Shown piece after piece: positions 1 to 5,150 of a stretch of 6,017 bases of DNA. Position numbers and translations under genes: made by a program. Below the pieces are notes generated by a model. It was not told the origin of the DNA. It worked only from the letters and a program-made list of their open reading frames with translations, and searched no databases. The DNA lies in contig JANWID010000242.1 of assembly GCA_025450095.1 (NCBI GenBank), forward strand, positions 1-6,017, given 5' to 3'. The stretch's first letter is position 1; the number at the start of each line of letters is the position of its first letter. This DNA is from Bacteroidia bacterium. Its GTDB lineage: Bacteria > Bacteroidota > Bacteroidia > AKYH767-A > OLB10.

Positions 1-385
1 GTCCGGCACCATCTGCTTTCACACCTGGTGAGCGGAAAAACATATCGAATACCTTGTTGAGATTTTCCTTACTGATGCCAATTCCGTTATCCTTGAAAGT
101 CATGATTGCTTTTTCGCTGTCAATCTCAATATGAATATCGAGAGCAGGATGTAACTCATGAGTATGCTGGTACTTTATGGCATTAGAAATAAGGTTATTG
201 AAAATTACCTGCAACTGACGGCTGTCGCTGTAAAACGGCAGGTAACTTTCAATAGTAGTCTTAATTGCAAGCCGGTGTGCACCTTCCAGCCCCCGCATAT
301 TTGTCTGAGATTCGGTAATGATGGATTTAAAGTCGATTTCTGAAATCTTAACTTTAAACCTGGTGCTCCGGGTAATATCAATCAT
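1..385 (-). CDS. Histidine kinase ATP-binding (HATPase_c) fragment, HisKA domain absent; continues beyond the left edge
   Basis: This is the catalytic half of a membrane-independent or membrane-linked sensor histidine kinase, which would use ATP to phosphorylate a partner histidine and feed a two-component pathway. Reading leftward from the ATG at 385 gives 128 codons before the window ends. The N box is visible as NNLISNAIKY (about residues 63-72), the G1 box as DNGIGI (99-104), the F box as VFDMFFR (112-118), and the G2 glycines begin at GAG (126-128). The first residues, MIDITRSTRFKVKISEIDF, resemble the linker that normally follows the second HisKA helix, so the HisKA domain with its phospho-accepting histidine should lie upstream but does not. 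In the same frame two codons above the ATG is a TAA, which ends the PAS-like ORF. It may be a decayed kinase or a translated ATPase-only protein; I cannot tell which. The domain call is firm, and the start codon is uncertain. Confidence 0.8.
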   Translation of the reverse strand, partial: MIDITRSTRFKVKISEIDFKSIITESQTNMRGLEGAHRLAIKTTIESYLPFYSDSRQLQVIFNNLISNAIKYQHTHELHPALDIHIEIDSEKAIMTFKDNGIGISKENLNKVFDMFFRSPGVKADGAG

Positions 386-391
386 AGTAAG

Positions 392-748
392 TTATTGTAA
401 TATGTAAGTCGTCTGGGTGGCATTCCGGCCAATAAAATTTTCACTCACCTGCATGCTATAAGCGTACATGCCTATGTAACCAGCCTCCGGGAAAGGAACA
501 ATGGAAAAATTAATTGTGTAGGAATTCATTTCCACTGTAACGTCCATTGGTTTGTGGCTAAGTGCCGTGTGAAACATTTCAGGATAACGGTTGATCACTT
601 CTCCGGGAACTCTTTCATTGATCCTGCATTTCCAGAATTTCATTAATGGAAGGGCGGGTACGTTGGCATACACTAATCGGTTTTCCAGGTCAAACCTGAA
701 AACCGGGAATAAATTTTCGTCGGTCGTTTGTTTTGTTTCGTGATTCAT
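392..748 (-). CDS. PAS-domain-like protein, probable N-terminal remnant of a sensor kinase
   Basis: The 118-residue product has the look of a PAS sensory domain. FRFDLENRLVYANVPALPLMK (about residues 17-37, described here by its RFD...YANxxALPLM pattern) matches the early PAS strands, and INFSIVPFPEAGYIGMYAYSM (79-99) matches the final strands before the usual coiled linker. In Bacteroidota kinases, a PAS domain of this kind is typically followed by HisKA and HATPase domains. Here the reading frame stops after 19 more residues, and the ATPase fragment follows in the same frame after TAA and two codons. No signal peptide or membrane segment is visible. An in-frame stop lies about 36 bases upstream of the chosen ATG at 748, so this is the only good start. 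What it senses cannot be read from the sequence. A genuine stand-alone PAS protein is the alternative to a pseudogene fragment. Confidence 0.6.
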   Translation of the reverse strand: MNHETKQTTDENLFPVFRFDLENRLVYANVPALPLMKFWKCRINERVPGEVINRYPEMFHTALSHKPMDVTVEMNSYTINFSIVPFPEAGYIGMYAYSMQVSENFIGRNATQTTYILQ

Positions 749-1103
749 CTGTATTTCTCTTTTATAGTCTGATTCATGGAAACGGTTTCATTCTTTTTAA
801 GATGCAGCCTGTGTTGTGGTTTCCTTTCGGATGTAAGAAATGATCACATTTTACCGTAAGTAATTCAAAATGGGAAACCGGCCTTCTGAAAATCAGCTTT
901 TTGTATTATTGTCAGGTTGAAATCGTCATTTGAATGCTGTAAGGAAATGCATCATTTTAGCCATATTCGGCCTGTATTTTTCATTGCCGGGGAACAAATC
1001 AGGCTGGTAAACAAAAGGGAAGTAGTCTTGTTTCAAACATTAGCATTGCGCGATTGTGTAATTTTGCATCCGTAAAAAAAATATCATAAATAATTTCAAA
1101 AAC
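749..1103. other. Intergenic region between divergent kinase remnant and bacilliredoxin gene
   Basis: I see no convincing gene in these 355 bases. The right end holds the promoter candidate of the bacilliredoxin gene. Near the left end the octamer ATGAATCA occurs twice on the minus strand (748-741, at the PAS-like ORF start, and 777-770). The upstream copy opens a ten-codon ORF (777 to 745) whose TGA overlaps the PAS ORF's ATG. A small 11-base palindrome, GAAACGGTTTC, lies at 779-789. No TAnnTTTG-like box was found on the minus strand for the PAS ORF. The remainder looks like unstructured AT-rich sequence. Confidence 0.6.
1059..1066 (+). promoter_or_regulatory. Candidate Bacteroidota -7 promoter box for the bacilliredoxin gene
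   Basis: TAATTTTG matches the Bacteroidota -7 consensus TAnnTTTG in all six defined positions. The ATG follows 37 bases later through an A-rich leader without a Shine-Dalgarno sequence, which is normal for this phylum. A TTG at 1028-1030 could act as the upstream element, but it lies 28 bases away, farther than usual, so the -33 element is weak or absent. Confidence 0.55.
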
Positions 1104-1523
1104 ATGCCTTACCCAGAACAACTTTGCGCCCCCATGCGTGCCGATTTAATTACAGCCGGTTTTGAAGAGCTGAAAACACCCGAACAGGTTGATGAAAATA
1201 TCCCTGGAAAGGAAGGTTCAGTACTGTTGGTGATTAATTCCGTTTGCGGTTGCGCAGCCGGCACTGCCCGCCCCGGCGTAAAACTTTCTCTACAAAAAAG
1301 TGCCAGGAAGCCTTCGAAAATGGTTACCGTTTTTGCCGGGCAGGATATCGAAGCTACCAGCCAGGCACGTAAATACACACTGCCCTATCCTCCTTCGTCG
1401 CCCAGCATTGCATTGTTCCGCGATGGAAAGCTGGTGCATTTCGTGGAACGCCATCATATAGAAGGTCGTTCTGCAGAAATGATCGCCGAAAATCTTGCAG
1501 CAGCGTATGAGGAATTTTGCTGA
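1104..1523 (+). CDS. BrxA/BrxB-family bacilliredoxin (DUF1094-type thiol-disulfide protein)
   Basis: This 139-residue protein is a small thioredoxin-fold thiol-disulfide oxidoreductase. Characterised relatives (Bacillus YphP and YqiW, now BrxA and BrxB) remove bacillithiol from S-thiolated cytosolic proteins after oxidative stress. The hallmark is the CGC active site, C48-G49-C50, inside VINSVCGCAAGTARPG, followed by the conserved YTLPYPPSSPSIALFRDGK stretch (about residues 91-109) and the C-terminal VHFVERHHIEGRS segment. Length is close to the usual 135-145 residues. Two further cysteines stand at the ends (C8 and C139). The start at 1104 gives the family's usual N-terminus (PYPEQLCAPMRADL) and sits 37 bases after a -7 box. 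It is monocistronic, convergent with the acyltransferase and separated from it by a terminator. BrxA and BrxB cannot be distinguished by eye, so no symbol is given. Whether this organism makes bacillithiol is not shown here. Confidence 0.93.
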   Translation: MPYPEQLCAPMRADLITAGFEELKTPEQVDENIPGKEGSVLLVINSVCGCAAGTARPGVKLSLQKSARKPSKMVTVFAGQDIEATSQARKYTLPYPPSSPSIALFRDGKLVHFVERHHIEGRSAEMIAENLAAAYEEFC

Positions 1524-1539
1524 TTACAGCTATTAAAAC

Positions 1540-1573
1540 AAAAAAGCCCGGCAGTTTAAACCCGGGCTTTTTT
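1540..1573. terminator. Bidirectional intrinsic terminator between convergent bacilliredoxin and plsC genes
   Basis: AAAAAAGCCCGG (1540-1551) pairs perfectly with CCGGGCTTTTTT (1562-1573) across a ten-base loop. A T tract follows the GC stem on the plus strand, and the A tract gives the equivalent T tract on the minus strand, so it can stop transcription from both convergent genes. The plsC stop codon lies in the loop, and its last sense codons are part of the stem. Confidence 0.92.
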
Positions 1574-2356
1574 TATGGAACCAGATGCAGAAATCCGGTC
1601 CGCTTCAGCAGGACAGTTGTATTGCAACAAGGTACCTTCAATGAGCCCATGAACTTTCTTTTTCAGAGCATCCAGGTCGTTATCGGTCATCCCCGCTGTC
1701 TCGATCGGCTCATGAATGTGAACACGGGAAACACCGGGTGAACCACCGGTTTTTTTTCGTTCTCCATCCGGCAACAGCCACCAGTTATCAATAAATACTA
1801 CTGGTACTATGGGCACCTGCTTTTCAATGGCAAGTTTGAATGCTCCATTTTTAAGTCGGCCCAGCCGGGGTGCACTCGCTGGAATTGTAGCTTCCGGAAA
1901 AATGGCTATGCTGATTTTTTTATCCAAATCGGAACCCGCTCGCATGAATGCACGGTGTGAACCAATGATACTGCCCCGATCCACCAGGATGTTCATGCGA
2001 TTAAAAAATATATTGAAAAACGGAACTTTTTTCAGTTCTGCTTTCCCCATGAAATGAAAATAATCGGGAAAGACAATATAAGTCAGAATGATGTCGAGAA
2101 ATGAAGTATGATTGGGACAAATGATGAAAGGCTTTGATGCATCCATAACCGGTGAATGCATTATTTTACATCGGATGCCCACATCATAGATCAGCATTTT
2201 GGCCCAGACTCTTTTAAGCCAGAATACTTTAGGAAACCATTTTTCGCGGGTTAACAGAATGCTGAATAAAGGGAAGAAAAAAATAAAAGTGAGGATGCCA
2301 TTCAGGAAAAACAATACTCTCCAGATTTTCCTAAGCACCAGCCTGAAAAAATTCAT
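1556..2356 (-). CDS. plsC: 1-acyl-sn-glycerol-3-phosphate acyltransferase (PlsC/LPLAT family)
   Basis: This 266-residue enzyme would transfer an acyl chain to the sn-2 position of lysophosphatidic acid to form phosphatidic acid, at the inner face of the cytoplasmic membrane. A hydrophobic N-terminal anchor spans about residues 14-35. The acyltransferase motifs appear in order: NHTSFLD with catalytic H83 and D88 (HX4D), GKAELKKVPFFN (104-115), the substrate-binding FPEAT (153-157, with Ala where many family members have Gly), and VPIVPV (181-186). Length is typical. The gene is divergent from trpS (37 bp apart) and convergent with the bacilliredoxin gene. The last codons (KKARV) fall inside the terminator stem. 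Substrate is inferred from the family; lyso-ornithine-lipid or other lysolipid acyltransferases share the same motifs, so PlsC is the best but not the only reading. Confidence 0.9.
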   Translation of the reverse strand: MNFFRLVLRKIWRVLFFLNGILTFIFFFPLFSILLTREKWFPKVFWLKRVWAKMLIYDVGIRCKIMHSPVMDASKPFIICPNHTSFLDIILTYIVFPDYFHFMGKAELKKVPFFNIFFNRMNILVDRGSIIGSHRAFMRAGSDLDKKISIAIFPEATIPASAPRLGRLKNGAFKLAIEKQVPIVPVVFIDNWWLLPDGERKKTGGSPGVSRVHIHEPIETAGMTDNDLDALKKKVHGLIEGTLLQYNCPAEADRISASGSIKKARV

Positions 2357-2360
2357 CGTG

Positions 2361-2387
2361 CGAAATTAGGCAATTTTTGTAATTTCG
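2361..2387. promoter_or_regulatory. Inverted repeat forming back-to-back -7-like boxes for plsC and trpS
   Basis: CGAAATTA (2361-2368) and TAATTTCG (2380-2387) are perfect inverted copies with 11 bases between them. Each arm, read outward, is TAATTTCG, one base from the -7 consensus TAnnTTTG. The arms end 4 bases before the plsC ATG and 6 bases before the trpS ATG. They could be paired promoters giving nearly leaderless mRNAs, or an operator. No convincing -33 TTG is visible for either direction. Confidence 0.4.
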
Positions 2388-2393
2388 GCCATC

Positions 2394-3383
2394 ATGGAAA
2401 CAGTTGTAAGTGGTATACGGTCAACAGGAAACCTGCATTTGGGAAACTATTTTGGCGCAATGCAGAATTTTCTGAAAATGCAACACGAATACCGTTGTTT
2501 TTTTTTTATTGCAGACTATCATTCACTCACCACGCATCCTACTCCCGGTGATCTGAAAAAATCGGTACGCCAGGTTTTGATAGAATACCTCGCTTGTGGT
2601 ATTGATCCGGAGATAAGTACCATTTATGTGCAGAGTGATCTGCCCGAAACTGCAGAACTTTATTTACTGCTTAATATGAACGCTTACGTAGGTGAGCTGG
2701 AAAGATGTACTTCATTCAAGGAAAAAATCCGCAGACAACCCGACAATATCAATGCAGGCCTTCTCACCTATCCCACGTTAATGGCTGCCGATATTCTCAT
2801 CCATAAAGCAGTGAAAGTTCCGGTGGGTAAAGACCAGGAACAACACCTGGAAATGGCAAGAACTTTCGCAAATCGTTTCAACAGACTTTATAATACAGAA
2901 ACTTTTCCGGAACCCTATGCATTTAATTTCGGAAGTCAGCTTGTTAAAGTTCCCGGACTCGATGGCTCAGGGAAAATGGGGAAGTCGGAAGGTGAAGGAA
3001 ATGCTGTTTTCCTGTCTGATCCTCCCGATGCGATTCGTAAAAAAGTTATGCGCGCAGTTACCGATTCAGGTCCAACGCAGCCGAACCAACAAAAACCGGA
3101 AGCCATCACCAATATTTTTACATTAATGCAGCTTGTTTCGGAACCAGGTACCTATGATTTTTTCAATGACCAGTATAACAACTGTACAATACGGTATGGG
3201 GATATGAAAAAACAACTTGCCGAGGATATCATCCGGTTCAATGCACCCATTTATGAAAAAATACTTTCCATAGGGAGCGATACCGTTTTTCTGAATAAGG
3301 TGATGGCAATGGGAAAGCAAAAAGCGCTCGAAAGCGGTGGAAAAACACTCAAGGAAGTCCGCAACATAATCGGCTTCCGTTGA
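2394..3383 (+). CDS. trpS: Tryptophanyl-tRNA synthetase
   Basis: This class I aminoacyl-tRNA synthetase charges tRNA-Trp with tryptophan in the cytoplasm. The 329-residue length is normal for the bacterial enzyme. The HIGH-type signature appears as TGNLHLGNYFG (residues 11-21, H15 to N18), preceded by VVSGIRS where many relatives have a proline at residue 10. FFFIADYHSLTTHP (36-49) and YPTLMAADIL (126-135) form the nucleotide and tryptophan pocket region, GKDQEQHLEMAR (145-156) is the conserved active-site helix, and the KMSKS loop is present as KMGKS (194-198). The C-terminal anticodon-binding helices end in the family's EVRNIIGFR. The ATG at 2394 gives the standard METVVSGIR start. It is transcribed divergently from plsC and followed by a palindrome plus T tract, so it is probably monocistronic. 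A run of ten T bases (2498-2507) encodes part of the FFF stretch. Confidence 0.98.
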   Translation: METVVSGIRSTGNLHLGNYFGAMQNFLKMQHEYRCFFFIADYHSLTTHPTPGDLKKSVRQVLIEYLACGIDPEISTIYVQSDLPETAELYLLLNMNAYVGELERCTSFKEKIRRQPDNINAGLLTYPTLMAADILIHKAVKVPVGKDQEQHLEMARTFANRFNRLYNTETFPEPYAFNFGSQLVKVPGLDGSGKMGKSEGEGNAVFLSDPPDAIRKKVMRAVTDSGPTQPNQQKPEAITNIFTLMQLVSEPGTYDFFNDQYNNCTIRYGDMKKQLAEDIIRFNAPIYEKILSIGSDTVFLNKVMAMGKQKALESGGKTLKEVRNIIGFR

Positions 3384-3509
3384 GGTACGGATTACAGATC
3401 CTATGACAACACGGAACAGGATGTACAGATTACAGATATATTTTCATGAAATTCAATCTGTAATCTGTACATCCGATTCCGCCGAGACTTTGAATCCGTA
3501 ATCCGTACC
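3384..3509. repeat. 126-bp imperfect palindrome made of TACRGAT heptamers
   Basis: The whole intergenic stretch is symmetric about a point between 3446 and 3447. The outer arms 3384-3399 and 3494-3509 pair at 15 of 16 positions. The inner arms 3419-3437 and 3456-3474 are perfect over 19 bp, flanked by matching CGGAA/TTCCG (3412-3416 and 3477-3481). The centre is the perfect palindrome TTTCATGAAA (3442-3451). Four blocks each hold two tandem heptamers TAC(A/G)GAT: 3386-3399 and 3424-3437 forward, 3456-3469 and 3494-3507 inverted. All arms are in register with no bulge. It may be a REP-like or MITE-like intergenic repeat, part of a terminator, or both. Confidence 0.88.
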
Positions 3510-3516
3510 TTTTTTC
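3384..3516 (+). terminator. Probable trpS terminator formed by the palindrome and following T tract
   Basis: Immediately after trpS's stop, the transcript can fold into a long stem (arms described under the repeat), and the closing arm is followed by seven T bases (3510-3516). This resembles a rho-independent terminator on the plus strand only, since no T tract follows on the opposite strand. The stem is unusually long and AT-rich for a classical terminator, so termination efficiency is uncertain. Confidence 0.55.
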
Positions 3517-3524
3517 TAACTTTG
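3489..3524 (+). promoter_or_regulatory. Candidate Bacteroidota promoter for the ctaB-cox3 operon
   Basis: TAACTTTG (3517-3524) matches the -7 consensus TAnnTTTG exactly. A TTTG at 3489-3492 lies 24 bases upstream and may serve as the -33 element, slightly farther than typical. The ctaB ATG follows the -7 box after 18 bases, so the leader would be short. The upstream element lies inside the palindrome, and the T tract abuts the -7 box. Confidence 0.6.
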
Positions 3525-3542
3525 CACCCCCAAAGAAAACGA

Positions 3543-4439
3543 ATGGGCATTGTTCTGACGCATCCCAACTCCTCCCCCATTGTTGCCAGACTAACTGATT
3601 TTGCGCAGCTTACGAAAATGCGGCTGGCATTTCTGGTGGTTTTTTCCGCTGCAATGGCTTACCTGATTGGTACAAATGGAAATCCTGACTGGATAAAACT
3701 TTTACTACTGGTTACCGGCGGTTTCCTGGTTACCGGATCTGCAAATGCCTTTAACCAGGTAATTGAAAAAGATCTGGATAAACTGATGGACCGCACACTT
3801 TCGCGACCACTTCCCGATGCCCGGATGAAGACCCGCGAAGCTATACTGATAGCTGCTGCATGTGGAATTACAGGTTTATTCATTCTTACCCGGTACATGA
3901 ACCTTGCAAGTGGTATACTTGGACTTTTTGCATTGGTTAGTTATACATTAATGTATACACCGCTGAAGCGAGTAACTCCGTTCGCGGTATTTGTAGGAGC
4001 CTTCCCTGGTGCGATTCCTCCTCTTCTCGGTTATGTAGCTGCTACCAACACATTCGCTACAGAAGCCTGGTTATTATTCTCCATCCAGTTCCTTTGGCAG
4101 TTCCCGCATTTCTGGGCCATTGCCTGGGTTATGGATGATGATTATCGTAAAGCCGGATTTGAATTACTGCCATCAAAAGGGGGTCGTGATAAATCATCGG
4201 CATTCCAGACTTTCGTTTACACGTTCAGCCTGATTCCGCTTGGGATGTTGCCCTGGTTTTTTAATCTTTCAGGAACCATCTCTATGATCACGCTCGTGAT
4301 TGCCGGCATGTTCTTTACATACCAGGCCTGGAGGTTATATAAAGAATGTTCAGTTACAAGAGCCCGCCAGCTTATGTTTGGCTCTTTCATTTACCTGCCC
4401 GTGGTTCAGATAGCCATGGTGCTCGATCAAATAAAATAA
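3543..4439 (+). CDS. ctaB: Protoheme IX farnesyltransferase (heme O synthase)
   Basis: This integral membrane prenyltransferase of the UbiA superfamily (CtaB/CyoE) attaches a farnesyl group from farnesyl diphosphate to heme B to give heme O, the precursor of heme A for cytochrome oxidase. The first prenyl-diphosphate/Mg motif reads NQVIEKDLDKLMDRTLSRPLP (about residues 71-91, key N71, D77, D79, D83, R84, R88, P89). The second is DDDYRKAGFELLP near residue 200, after the QFPHFWAIAW segment. Several hydrophobic helices fill the remainder, as expected for an eight- or nine-helix protein. I chose ATG 3543 (298 residues). An in-frame TTG at 3522 would extend it by seven residues but falls inside the exact -7 box. 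The next gene starts three bases after the stop, so the two are almost certainly cotranscribed and probably serve the same oxidase. Confidence 0.95.
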   Translation: MGIVLTHPNSSPIVARLTDFAQLTKMRLAFLVVFSAAMAYLIGTNGNPDWIKLLLLVTGGFLVTGSANAFNQVIEKDLDKLMDRTLSRPLPDARMKTREAILIAAACGITGLFILTRYMNLASGILGLFALVSYTLMYTPLKRVTPFAVFVGAFPGAIPPLLGYVAATNTFATEAWLLFSIQFLWQFPHFWAIAWVMDDDYRKAGFELLPSKGGRDKSSAFQTFVYTFSLIPLGMLPWFFNLSGTISMITLVIAGMFFTYQAWRLYKECSVTRARQLMFGSFIYLPVVQIAMVLDQIK

Positions 4440-4442
4440 AAT

Positions 4443-5021
4443 ATGACTGCTACAGCTTCAGTGAACGAACAGCGAACATTTACCGGGATACCCACACTAA
4501 AAGTTTTGTTATGGCTGTCGATAGTCAGCATGATCATGATGTTTGCCGGGCTTACCAGCGGATATATTGTACGCCAGGCTGATGGTAACTGGCTGCAGTT
4601 TGAGCTTCCCGAAATTTTTTATTTCTCAACAGCTGCAATCATTCTGAGTAGCATCAGTATGCAGTGGGCACTTCAGTCAGTAAAAAAAGATAACATACCC
4701 AACCTGCGCATTGGGCTGATGGTTACACTGGGACTTGGACTTGTTTTCGCATTTGCCCAGTTCATGGCATGGAGCCGGTTGGTGGATATGGGAGTTTATT
4801 TCATTGGTAATCCTTCAGGTTCATTTTTATATGTCCTTACCGGCCTGCATCTGGCTCACCTGGCAGGAGGAATAATAGCTTTGATGACAATCACAACCCG
4901 GTCTATCCAGGGCAGATATCACTCGGGTAATTACCTCGGAGTACGTCTTTGTACCACATATTGGCATTTTCTCGACGGCTTGTGGGTGTATCTCTTCATT
5001 TTCCTGATTATTACCCGTTAA
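4443..5021 (+). CDS. Cytochrome c oxidase subunit III family protein, short form
   Basis: This 192-residue, five-helix membrane protein belongs to the COX3/CtaE family, an accessory core subunit of heme-copper oxidases that stabilises subunit I and proton uptake. Predicted helices lie near residues 17-43, 57-78, 90-112, 125-150 and 170-190. Conserved features include GLHLAHLAGG (134-143, H136 and H139) and YWHFLDGLWVYLF (173-185, H175). It lacks the two N-terminal helices of the seven-helix mitochondrial-type protein. The acidic residue commonly found in helix III (SE) is replaced by S29-M30, and the Glu of the QxxE motif by A109 in QFMAW. It sits three bases after ctaB and upstream of a second, longer COX3. 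Family membership is clear; whether it has a distinct role from the second copy is unknown. Confidence 0.92.
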   Translation: MTATASVNEQRTFTGIPTLKVLLWLSIVSMIMMFAGLTSGYIVRQADGNWLQFELPEIFYFSTAAIILSSISMQWALQSVKKDNIPNLRIGLMVTLGLGLVFAFAQFMAWSRLVDMGVYFIGNPSGSFLYVLTGLHLAHLAGGIIALMTITTRSIQGRYHSGNYLGVRLCTTYWHFLDGLWVYLFIFLIITR

Positions 5022-5061
5022 AATTCAGGGATTTATTTAGATTTAATCCAGTTAATTATTT

Positions 5062-5094
5062 TTTGCGGCAACATTAAAAAAACTCTTTATTTTG
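5062..5094 (+). promoter_or_regulatory. Candidate internal promoter for the second cox3 gene
   Basis: TTTG (5062-5065) and TATTTTG (5088-5094) are 22 bases apart, close to Bacteroidota -33/-7 geometry. The -7 box is one base shorter than TAnnTTTG. It lies in the 129-bp gap between the two cox3 genes and would start transcription near 5100, giving a leader of about 50 bases that is A-rich and lacks a Shine-Dalgarno sequence. Confidence 0.45.
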
Positions 5095-5100
5095 CACCCT

Positions 5101-5117
5101 GAAAGCGGCCTGCTTTC
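5101..5117 (+). promoter_or_regulatory. Small perfect hairpin at the predicted 5' end of the cox3 leader
   Basis: GAAAGC (5101-5106) pairs with GCTTTC (5112-5117) around the five-base loop GGCCT. It begins about six bases after the -7-like box, so it would sit at the very 5' end of the transcript, where stem-loops can protect mRNA. No T tract follows, so it is not a terminator. The function is an inference. Confidence 0.4.
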
Positions 5118-5150
5118 TTAAACGTAATTAAACAATCTACAAATCATAAT

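Noticed and set aside
158..343. Plus-strand 61-codon ORF
   Set aside because: It lies opposite the HATPase coding sequence, whose N, G1 and F boxes are clear, and its product has no recognisable family.
749..1103. Small RNA or tRNA in the long intergenic region
   Set aside because: No cloverleaf, strong hairpin with T tract, or conserved tRNA arm sequence was visible.
1109..1378. Minus-strand ORF across the bacilliredoxin gene
   Set aside because: It is an antisense shadow of a well-supported gene with the CGC motif.
3384..3509. Possible CRISPR array from repeated GATTACAGAT units
   Set aside because: The units are inverted pairs around one axis with no regular spacers and no cas genes nearby.
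3522..3542. TTG start for ctaB, adding seven residues (MHPQRKR)
   Set aside because: The TTG is inside the exact TAACTTTG -7 box, and the ATG at 3543 gives a normal CtaB N-terminus.
4346..4582. Plus-strand ORF spanning the ctaB/cox3 junction
   Set aside because: It is out of frame with both membrane proteins and overlaps their conserved ends.
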